Assembly: GCF_005771435.1 (NCBI RefSeq)
Contig: NZ_VANI01000004.1
Coordinates: forward strand, 124,001 to 188,000
From: Microbulbifer harenosus
Lineage (GTDB): Bacteria > Pseudomonadota > Gammaproteobacteria > Pseudomonadales > Cellvibrionaceae
Direction of reading: 5' to 3'
DNA: 64,000 nt
The notes under the pieces are model-generated. The model was not told where the DNA came from, did not search any database, and worked only from the letters and a program-made list of their open reading frames with translations. The position numbers were made by a program, and so were the translations under genes. Shown here in pieces: positions 57,434 through 64,000 of the stretch; within the stretch, counting starts at the first letter, position 1, and each line of letters starts with the position of its first letter.

Positions 57434-59218
57434 ATGCTCAAGGACCTCAGCCCGGCCCAGCGGAATTGGGCCATGCCACTGTGTACCCTGTTCTTTTTCT
57501 GTGCCCTGTTCTGGAACGGCCACGGCGGCGACCTGGGTTACTGGAGCGACTGGATGGCGGCGCTGTCGCAGGGTTACGGGCATATCCAGGCGAACTACCC
57601 GCCGATGCTGCTGCACTGGTTCTGGCTGTTGGCTCAGCTGTTTGACGCGCTGAATTTGGAATACCCACCGGCGTCGCCGATGCAGCTCAAATTTTTTGTG
57701 CTGCTGCCGGTGCTCGCCACCCAGTTGTGGCTGTGCCAGCAGGTGGAGCGGCTGCTTGTGGAGCGCGGTATCGAGCCGCTGCGCAGCCCGGTTTTCTGGA
57801 GTGTGGTGGCGAGTCCGGCACTGCTACTGGACGGCCCTGTGTGGGGACAGGTGGATCTGCTGCCATTCCTACCCATGTGGATATCTCTGGTGTGCGCTTT
57901 TCGCGCGCGCTTCTTTGCCGCCGGCGCTGCGTTTGCGCTGGCGCTGGTGTGGAAGTTCCAGGCCATTGTAATACTGCCGGTACTGGCGGGCCTGTTCATG
58001 CACCGCTGGCGCCTCCGCACCTGGCACTACGCGCCGCGGGCGCTGGCAGGATTTCTGCTGGTGGGGTTTGTGGCCTTTCTGCCGTTTATTTGGGTGGGGC
58101 GCTTTCAGGAAATGTTTCACGCGGCTTATCTCGGCAACGCAGACATTTTTCCCTTTTCTACCATGAACGCCGCAAATCTCTGGTTCCTGCTCGCCGGCAA
58201 TAACACCGACATGCACTTACCTCTGATCCCGGGTGTCGGCTGGGCGACGCCCCAAAAGCTGGGACTCGGCTTGTTCCTGCTGGTGTCGGTGCTGTGCATG
58301 GCGCGGGCCTGGGTGGGCTGCCGCCGGTTTGGCGAGGTGGTGGGTCTGAGTATGGTGATGCTGCTGGGATTCTTCGCGCTTGCGCCTTCCATGCATGAGC
58401 GCTACCTGTTCCTGATGGTGCCGTTTGCCGCGCTGGGATGCGCGCGCGGCTACTTTCACGGGGTGTGGCTGCACCTGGCGAATCTGGTGGTGGCACTCAA
58501 TATCGTGCTGGTGCTTCCGCTTGCCGGGCACGCGGTGTGGCAGCAGCTATCCTGGCTGGTTCTCGGGGTGGGACTTGCGGCATTGATGGTCTTTGTACTT
58601 CCCGCTGCGCGGATTGCGGCTCTGCTGCGTCCGCGCGCAGGCACCCGATATTTCACCTCTGTGTTGTGCCGGTTGCACGGCGGAGCTGTAGCGGCACTGA
58701 TGGTGTTCACCTTTGCCGGTGTGGAGCTGCACCAGTTACACCGCCTCAACCACGCCAATTGGGACGAGCGCGGGCGCCTGTATCTCAGCGATTACCGTGA
58801 GCTCTCTGTTGAACAGCAGTGGGGGCGTCTGAGCCGCGACCGCGCAGTAAGCGACGAACCGTTGGATATCCATGGTCATCGCTTTGACAAGGGGCTGGGC
58901 GTACATGCCTACTCGCAGGTGGTATTCCGTATACCGGAGGGCGCGCGCTATTTTCACAGTTTTTACGGACTCAACCGTTCCGGCGAGCGCGGGCGCGTAC
59001 GCTTCAGGATCCTGCTGGACGGGCGCCCGGTGTGGCAAAGCGGGATTGTGGGCTGGCAGGCGCCAGGTGAAGTGGTTCTGCCAGTGGACAATGCACAGAC
59101 CCTGAGTCTCCAGGTGCACGGGGTGGGAGACATCAGCTCGGATCACGCCAACTGGGCAGAGGCGGGCTTCTGGCAGGGCATTCCGGAGCGCGGTGCTCTG
59201 ACGATGGCGCGCCGCTGA
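57434..59218 (+). CDS. Polytopic membrane glycosyltransferase-like protein with C-terminal NPCBM domain
   Basis: A 594-residue protein. The first 440 residues contain about ten hydrophobic helices and resemble GT-C mannosyltransferases: a first loop with GGDLGYWSDW, then PPMLLHWFWLL and SPALLLDGPVWGQVDLLPFLP. The last 140 residues (LDIHGHRFDKGLGVHAYSQVVFRIPEG to DHANWAEAGFW) are a clear NPCBM domain, which normally binds sugars in secreted glycoside hydrolases. ATG 57434 is favoured; an in-frame start at 57275 would add 53 unlikely residues. The fusion is unusual. It lies before the mannanase. Confidence 0.8.
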   Translation: MLKDLSPAQRNWAMPLCTLFFFCALFWNGHGGDLGYWSDWMAALSQGYGHIQANYPPMLLHWFWLLAQLFDALNLEYPPASPMQLKFFVLLPVLATQLWLCQQVERLLVERGIEPLRSPVFWSVVASPALLLDGPVWGQVDLLPFLPMWISLVCAFRARFFAAGAAFALALVWKFQAIVILPVLAGLFMHRWRLRTWHYAPRALAGFLLVGFVAFLPFIWVGRFQEMFHAAYLGNADIFPFSTMNAANLWFLLAGNNTDMHLPLIPGVGWATPQKLGLGLFLLVSVLCMARAWVGCRRFGEVVGLSMVMLLGFFALAPSMHERYLFLMVPFAALGCARGYFHGVWLHLANLVVALNIVLVLPLAGHAVWQQLSWLVLGVGLAALMVFVLPAARIAALLRPRAGTRYFTSVLCRLHGGAVAALMVFTFAGVELHQLHRLNHANWDERGRLYLSDYRELSVEQQWGRLSRDRAVSDEPLDIHGHRFDKGLGVHAYSQVVFRIPEGARYFHSFYGLNRSGERGRVRFRILLDGRPVWQSGIVGWQAPGEVVLPVDNAQTLSLQVHGVGDISSDHANWAEAGFWQGIPERGALTMARR

Positions 59219-59264
59219 GGCGCGTTCCGCATCAGAATAAGCCAGGTTGGCGCTCTATCCATTT

Positions 59265-59343
59265 TGTAACCGGTTACACCGTGTGGCACTATCCCTCTCG
59301 CCCTATCCGGGTAAATAAACCAATAAAAATGTAACCGGTTTCA
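59265..59343 (+). promoter_or_regulatory. Two LacI-type operators upstream of the mannanase gene
   Basis: TGTAACCGGTTACA (59265-59278) is a perfect 14-bp palindrome, and TGTAACCGGTTTCA (59330-59343) has one mismatch; their centres lie 65 bases apart. AACCGGTT cores are typical of LacI/GalR-family operators for sugar utilisation. The second ends 74 bases before the mannanase ATG. No regulator gene is present in the window. Confidence 0.8.
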
Positions 59344-59417
59344 ACTCCCTATAGCGCAGTACCCAACATAGTGGTGGTTGCCTGCTGTACGGTTCTCAAA
59401 TGGAGTGGAGCACTCAA

Positions 59418-60698
59418 ATGTTCAAGCGATGCAAGTTAATCCAGTTTCTGCTTTCCCTGGTGTTGGCCTCAACCGCGCTGAATGCGCTCGCCGGTTTCCA
59501 GGTATCCGGCCGCGCCCTGCTGGATGGGAACGGAAATGTGTTTGTGATGCGTGGAATCAATCACGCGTATACCTGGTACACCGGCCAGAACGGCGCATTT
59601 GCCGATATCGCCGCCGCAGGAGCGAACACCGTACGTGTGGTGTTGAGCAATGGCACACAGTGGACGAGAAACAACGGTGATGAAGTGCAAAATATCATCG
59701 AACTGTGCAAGGCCAATAAATTGATCTGCGTGCTGGAAGTGCACGACTCAACCGGCTATCCGGAACAGGGGTCCGCGACACATATCTCCAACGCCACCAA
59801 CTACTGGCTTTCGTCAGACATACTGCCGGTGATCCAGGGGCAAGAGGACTTCGTTATCATCAATATTGCCAACGAGCCCTTCGGCAATTCTGTGGCGGAA
59901 AGTACCTACGTCAATGACACGAAGGGAGCGATACAGGCACTTCGCAACGGCGGGATCACTCACACCATTATGGTGGACGCCGGCAACTGGGGGCAGGACT
60001 GGCAGTTTTTTATGCGCAATAACGCACCGAATATTTTTTCCAGTGATCCCGCGCGCAATGTGATTTTTGATGTGCATATGTACGAAGTCTTCAGCGATGC
60101 CTCGAAGGTAAGCAGCTACATGCAGGCATTTGCCAACCACAATCTGCCCCTGGTGGTGGGCGAGTTTGGTGCGACACACGGAGGCGGGAATGTCGATGAG
60201 GACTCCATCTTTTCCTATGCACAACAACTCGGCTTCGGGTATCTGGGGTGGTCCTGGTCGGGAAATGGCAGCTGTTGTACCGATCTCGATATCGCGCTGA
60301 ATTTTGATCCGGACAATTTGAGTGCGTGGGGCAACCGCCTGATCAACGGCAGCAACGGTATTCGCGAGACATCCCAGATCGCTTCCGTATATACGGGCAG
60401 TGGCAGCTCTAGTGGCGGTTCAAGCTCGTCCGGGTCATCCAGCTCTGGCGGCGGCAGCAGCGAAAGCTGTCTCTGGAGCGACGGCAGCGTATGGCCCATG
60501 TGTCAGACCGACACCGGGGGCTGGGGTTGGGAGAACAATGCGAGTTGTGTTTCCGCCAGTATTTGCCCGGGTGAAGACGCGGCACAAACCTGCACCTGGA
60601 GCGATGGCAGCGTATGGCCGATGTGCGAGAACGACAATGGCGGCTGGGGTTGGGAGAACAACCAGAGCTGTGTGTCTGCGAGCATCTGTCCGCATTAG
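59418..60698 (+). CDS. Secreted endo-beta-1,4-mannanase, GH5 (subfamily 8-like), with two CBM10 modules
   Basis: A 426-residue secreted enzyme. Signal peptide (LIQFLLSLVLASTALNALA), then a GH5 domain opening with FQVSGRALLDGNGNVFVMRGINHAYTW-like sequence typical of subfamily 8 mannanases; acid/base Glu153 in NIANEPF and nucleophile Glu249 in VVGEFGA. A Ser/Gly linker (about residues 325-350) leads to two CBM10 repeats, 351-383 and 392-426, each with CxWSDGSVWPMC and GGWGWENN. CBM10 binds cellulose, which suggests attack on mannan in plant cell walls. ATG 59418 follows GTGGAG. Confidence 0.93.
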   Translation: MFKRCKLIQFLLSLVLASTALNALAGFQVSGRALLDGNGNVFVMRGINHAYTWYTGQNGAFADIAAAGANTVRVVLSNGTQWTRNNGDEVQNIIELCKANKLICVLEVHDSTGYPEQGSATHISNATNYWLSSDILPVIQGQEDFVIINIANEPFGNSVAESTYVNDTKGAIQALRNGGITHTIMVDAGNWGQDWQFFMRNNAPNIFSSDPARNVIFDVHMYEVFSDASKVSSYMQAFANHNLPLVVGEFGATHGGGNVDEDSIFSYAQQLGFGYLGWSWSGNGSCCTDLDIALNFDPDNLSAWGNRLINGSNGIRETSQIASVYTGSGSSSGGSSSSGSSSSGGGSSESCLWSDGSVWPMCQTDTGGWGWENNASCVSASICPGEDAAQTCTWSDGSVWPMCENDNGGWGWENNQSCVSASICPH

Positions 60699-60791
60699 AG
60701 TGATAGCTGCGGTTTGACATTCAGGCTCCGGCACCGAAAAGGTGACCGGGGCCTGTTGCCTATGTAAAGCAGCGGCGAAGTCGGTGCGGGC

Positions 60792-61916
60792 TTACAGCGC
60801 ACTGTCCGCGGAAGAGTCGCGCTTGTCCAGCTCGTCCAGCGGCGATTCGTCCCGCGGCGGCAGCAGTGGTTCATCGCGGCGGATGAACTCGCGCATGAAA
60901 ATTTCCCAGAACGCCATGAACAGTGCAGCCAGCAGCGGGCCTATGGCGAAACCGCTGATGCCGAACATGATGAGCCCGCCGACGGTGGAAAACAGCACGA
61001 TGTAATCCGGCAGCTTGGTGTCGCGGCCTACCAGGATCGGGCGCAGGATATTGTCCACCAGGCTGATGACGAGCACCCCATAGATCATCAGCGTCGTGGC
61101 TTTGACCGCTTCACCGGTGGAGTACAGATAGAGTGCGGCGGGAAACCAGATGATGGCCGCGCCCACTGCCGGCAGCAATGACAGCACCGTCATCACCACG
61201 CCCCACAGCAGCGGTGCCGGCAGATCCAGCACCCAGAAAATCAGCCCGCCCAGGGTGCCCTGCGTCACGGCCACCACCAGATTGCCCTTGATGGTGGCGC
61301 GGGTGACTTCGGCGAATTTGGCCAGCAGCAGTTTTTCCCGCTCGTCGCCCAGTGGCAGTGCGCGGATTAGCAGTGCCACCAGCGAGTTGCCGTCGCGGAT
61401 CAGGAAAAAGGTCAGGTACATCATCAGCCCGAGGCTGACAAAAAAGTTGAGGGTATTCTGGCCCAGCGCCAGGGCGTTTTTCGCAATCAGGCTGCCCGCG
61501 GTCATCAGCCCACCCAGCAGGCGTTGCTTCAGCCCCTCGAAATCCATACCAAAGCGCTCCAGTGCGGCGTTGATGCCCGGAAAAGCGGCGCGCACCTGCT
61601 CTACCTTGGCACCGAGATTGATCTCGCCGGATTGCACCTTCTGGTACAGGCTCGCCACTTCACTGATAAACGAGCTCGCCACCAGCAGTACCGGAATCAC
61701 CACGGCGATAAAGCACAGCAGCAGGGTCACCAGTGCGGTGAGATTTGGCCATGCGGGAAAGCGCTTGAGCAGGTAGCGATACAGCGGATGGAAGATCAGT
61801 GCGACCGCACAGGCCCAGAAAATGGCGGTAAAAAACGGCTTCAGCAGCAGGACAAAGGCAACCGTCACCAGCAGCAGAGTGAAAATGAATGAGCGTCTTT
61901 CCAGTTTTTCCTGCAC
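60792..61916 (-). CDS. AI-2E family transporter (PerM/YdiK-like)
   Basis: A 374-residue membrane protein with about eight helices, the layout of the AI-2E family: hydrophobic pairs at both ends and a soluble middle (EINLGAKVEQVRAAFPGINAAL). TQGTLGGLIFWVLDLPAPLLWGVVMTVLSLLPAVGAAIIWFP is the characteristic core segment. Members export AI-2, Na+ or other solutes; which applies is unknown. The acidic tail DESPLDELDKRDSSADSAL is short and charged. Confidence 0.92.
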   Translation of the reverse strand: MQEKLERRSFIFTLLLVTVAFVLLLKPFFTAIFWACAVALIFHPLYRYLLKRFPAWPNLTALVTLLLCFIAVVIPVLLVASSFISEVASLYQKVQSGEINLGAKVEQVRAAFPGINAALERFGMDFEGLKQRLLGGLMTAGSLIAKNALALGQNTLNFFVSLGLMMYLTFFLIRDGNSLVALLIRALPLGDEREKLLLAKFAEVTRATIKGNLVVAVTQGTLGGLIFWVLDLPAPLLWGVVMTVLSLLPAVGAAIIWFPAALYLYSTGEAVKATTLMIYGVLVISLVDNILRPILVGRDTKLPDYIVLFSTVGGLIMFGISGFAIGPLLAALFMAFWEIFMREFIRRDEPLLPPRDESPLDELDKRDSSADSAL

Positions 61917-62015
61917 TGCCTGCCCCCGAGGAATCTTGTTGTTTGTGTGTACTTCCTGGCGCGACGCGGGTGGCGCCGGGCGATGTGGGGCTAATGTAAC
62001 CAGATAGCGGGGTGC

Positions 62016-62753
62016 TTACCAGCGCCGGAAACCACAGGTGTCTATATGAAAGCGAATGCCGCTATAGATACCGAGGCCGATGTTCCATTTGCGCCCGTGG
62101 CGCTGGTGGATCTTGCGCAACTTTGGCAGTAGCTCCGCGCGGGTGTAATCGGCCTCCGGAATCATGTCCAAACCGCAGAAATGCAGGTGCTTGCTCGACC
62201 GCGCGCCGCCCGCTTTGGCATTGTACTTGGGCGTGCGCCAGCCGGAGAGTACTACCACAGGGCCAATTTCGGGGATCACAAAATTTTTAATCACCCGCAG
62301 GGTATCCACCATGGTTTTCCAGTCGCGCTCCGGTGGGATTGCGAAGGGGGGCTCGCCGATTTCCTGCCAGTCGCTACCCTGGCGCAGCAGTTCAAACGGC
62401 GGCACCACATCCCCGACACCCTTGGTGTCGAGAAAAAATTTCAGCTTTTCAAATTTCTGCCGGTTGTTGCCCTCATCGAGAAATTTTTCAAACGACCCGA
62501 CGGAGGCTGCGGAATAGCCTTTGATTTTGAAAACCAGAGGCGCGTCGGGTGCGATGGGTATCCGCTCGGGTTTGGGAACGGGGATATATTCCACCGGACG
62601 CACCGCGCGCTCCGCCAGTTCGCGCACTTTTTCCACCGTCAGTACCACGAGTACCAGGGTGCACAGGAGCACCAGTGCAGTGATCCATATCACCCGCCGG
62701 CGCTCGATGTGGATGTCGATAAACTCGTGATCCGGACTTTCTTTGATATCCAT
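62016..62753 (-). CDS. Membrane-anchored M15-like peptidase, paralogue 1
   Basis: A 245-residue protein with one N-terminal helix (VIWITALVLLCTLVLVVL) and a periplasmic domain. The M15/VanY-like zinc motif is seen as SGWRTPKYNAKAGGARSSKH followed by LHFCGLDM (His and Asp ligands) and RFHIDTC (second His). Such domains cut D-Ala or similar cross-links in peptidoglycan. It ends GFRRW, as does the next gene upstream, with which it shares its whole layout. The upstream gene ends 24 bases before this start. Confidence 0.83.
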   Translation of the reverse strand: MDIKESPDHEFIDIHIERRRVIWITALVLLCTLVLVVLTVEKVRELAERAVRPVEYIPVPKPERIPIAPDAPLVFKIKGYSAASVGSFEKFLDEGNNRQKFEKLKFFLDTKGVGDVVPPFELLRQGSDWQEIGEPPFAIPPERDWKTMVDTLRVIKNFVIPEIGPVVVLSGWRTPKYNAKAGGARSSKHLHFCGLDMIPEADYTRAELLPKLRKIHQRHGRKWNIGLGIYSGIRFHIDTCGFRRW

Positions 62754-62777
62754 GCTGGCAACTACCGGGCTACTCGA

Positions 62778-63458
62778 TTACCAGCGGCGAAAGCCGCAGG
62801 TGTCCACATGAAAGCGCACACCGCTGTAGATGCCGAGCCCCATCTGACTGTCGGGGCCGAGGCGCGCGTGCAGGTTGCGCAGTTCCTCGATCAGTTCACT
62901 GCGGCCGATATTGGAGCGGGGTACCAGATCGACACCGCAGAAGGTTCTGTGCTTGCTTTTGTGGGAGCCGCCCGCTTTGCGATTGTAGCTGTCGGTACGA
63001 AAGGCCGAGACGATATCCACGGGGCCGATGGCGGGCACCACCTCGTCGCGGAGTAGCCTCAGGGTGGCGACGATATTCGGCCAGTAGTCCCGCGGCGGGA
63101 TGGCAAAGGGCGGCTCGTCAATGTCGAGCCAGTCGGATCCCTGGCGCAGCAAGCTTTCCGGTTCAATGGCATCCGCCACCCCGGCTTCTTGCAGGAAGCG
63201 CGCAAACTGGTCGAACTTGCGTCGGTTCGCACCGGTGCGCAGGAACGCGTTGAAGCTCGCGGGTGTCGCGACGCGGTAGCCCTTGAGATCCATATAGGGC
63301 TTCTCCCGCGCCTCGAACAGCAGGTAGACCCAAAGCCCGAGCAGCAGCAGTAACAGCAGTGCGGCCACGCCCACCACCACCCACCAGTTGGTCTGTTGAC
63401 TGGGTGAGAGATGATCGTAGCGACGCCTGAATCTGGAGAGTGGATTGCCCGACGGCAT
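62778..63458 (-). CDS. Membrane-anchored M15-like peptidase, paralogue 2
   Basis: A 226-residue paralogue of its downstream neighbour. One membrane helix (WWVVVGVAALLLLLLLGLWVYLL) is followed by FNAFLRTGANRRKFDQFARFL, LLRQGSDWLDIDEPPFAIPP and the zinc-site region AFRTDSYNRKAGGSHKSKH, FCGVDL and RFHVDTCGFRRW. ATG 63458 is preferred over a TTG at 63521. The two are a tandem duplication that has diverged well. Confidence 0.82.
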   Translation of the reverse strand: MPSGNPLSRFRRRYDHLSPSQQTNWWVVVGVAALLLLLLLGLWVYLLFEAREKPYMDLKGYRVATPASFNAFLRTGANRRKFDQFARFLQEAGVADAIEPESLLRQGSDWLDIDEPPFAIPPRDYWPNIVATLRLLRDEVVPAIGPVDIVSAFRTDSYNRKAGGSHKSKHRTFCGVDLVPRSNIGRSELIEELRNLHARLGPDSQMGLGIYSGVRFHVDTCGFRRW

Positions 63459-63557
63459 GCCCGCTGCCTGTTTGCCCCTGTGGTTTGATCGGAAAGCCGT
63501 GACGGAACACTGGCTCTCCAAAAACTATAGCTTTCCGGCGCGGAAACTGTCGGACAC

Positions 63558-63583
63558 AAAAAAGGCGGTCAGAGACCGCCTTT
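63558..63583 (-). terminator. Rho-independent terminator of pckA
   Basis: On the minus strand AAGGCGGTC and GACCGCCTT form a stem around TCT, followed by a run of T. It lies 20 bases past the pckA stop. Confidence 0.9.
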
Positions 63584-63602
63584 ATGCTGGATCAGCGCAC
63601 CA

Positions 63603-64000
63603 TCACCCTTTGGGGCCGGCTGCTCTGATTTCGTCGCTGACTGCGAACTTGCCGATGTTGTCGGCAAACAGTGCGGCGAGTTTTTTCGCCGCCGCGTCGT
63701 AGGTTGCAGGATCGGCCCAGGCGTTGCGCGGATTCAGGTAGGACTTGTCCACACCCGGTACTTCCAGCGGGATTTCCAGGTTCATGATGTCCAGGTGCTC
63801 GGTACCGACATTGTCGAGTGCACCGTTCTGGATCGCCGCTACCACCGCGCGGGTGACCGGAATCGGGAAGCGTTTGCCCTTGTCGCCGGAGCCGCCGGTC
63901 CAGCCGGTGTTCACCAGGTAGACTCTGGACCCGAAGCCCTCGATACGCTTCATCAGCAGGTCCGCGTATTCGCGCGGCGCGCGCGGCATGAAGGGAGCGC
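63603..64000 (-). CDS. pckA: Phosphoenolpyruvate carboxykinase (ATP), C-terminal part
   Basis: The last 132 codons of the enzyme that converts oxaloacetate and ATP to phosphoenolpyruvate and CO2; the rest lies beyond the right edge. It begins in the window with [15 protein letters not shown], and shows [21 protein letters not shown] and [15 protein letters not shown], all conserved near the end of ATP-type PEPCK. With maeA and maeB it forms part of the C3/C4 metabolic node. Confidence 0.95.
   Translation of the reverse strand, partial: APFMPRAPREYADLLMKRIEGFGSRVYLVNTGWTGGSGDKGKRFPIPVTRAVVAAIQNGALDNVGTEHLDIMNLEIPLEVPGVDKSYLNPRNAWADPATYDAAAKKLAALFADNIGKFAVSDEIRAAGPKG

Overview
The window is a GC-rich, densely coded stretch of a gammaproteobacterial chromosome. 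Gene order follows Pseudomonas-like blocks (priA, a SPOR gene and hslVU; ubiE-ubiJ-ubiB-hisI-hisE-tatABC; glnA, a DUF4124 gene and ntrBC). A secreted mannanase with a polyserine linker and two CBM10 modules points to the marine polysaccharide degraders of the Cellvibrionales (Microbulbifer, Saccharophagus, Teredinibacter). This placement is an inference from gene content. No rRNA, tRNA, CRISPR array, insertion sequence or prophage was seen.

Layout: 0-7 kb (mostly minus strand) holds a CidA/LrgA protein cut by the left edge, dsbB, acpH, gshA, a Pro/Glu-rich protein, the malic enzyme maeB, a secreted nuclease and rpmE. 7-13 kb holds priA, an FtsN-like SPOR protein, hslV, hslU and a DUF971 protein. 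13-19.3 kb is a phosphate-related block: a PhoX-like lipoprotein behind a Pho box, a secreted two-haem cytochrome, a PhoA-type alkaline phosphatase and a CHAD protein. 19.3-25 kb is an A/T-richer insert-like segment with a TonB-dependent receptor and an S9 peptidase. 25-31.3 kb holds ubiquinone, histidine and Tat export genes. 31.3-44 kb holds peptidases, dtd, an MscS channel, the malic enzyme maeA, a thioesterase, a diguanylate cyclase, a macro-domain protein and a VIT1-like transporter. 44-46 kb holds a SulP transporter, a PhnA-like zinc ribbon and a ribbon-helix-helix protein whose promoters share a motif. 46-57 kb holds typA, a flavoprotein, rnk, thiI and the nitrogen module glnA/ntrBC with recognisable NtrC and sigma-54 sites. 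57-64 kb holds a membrane glycosyltransferase fused to an NPCBM domain, the mannanase with LacI-type operators, an AI-2E family protein, two tandem M15-like peptidases and the end of pckA.

The most unusual content lies between genes. Six structured repeats (A-F; 1535, 4004, 10784, 16586, 26035, 28502) belong to two related families. Long stems differ in sequence from copy to copy yet stay fully paired, while short GGA-containing loops are conserved. One loop region matches the SELEX consensus for CsrA/RsmA binding exactly. All six lie 26-148 nt upstream of a start codon between co-directional genes. They could be palindromic mobile repeats, or RNA elements read by a Csr/Rsm-type regulator; the sequence alone does not decide.
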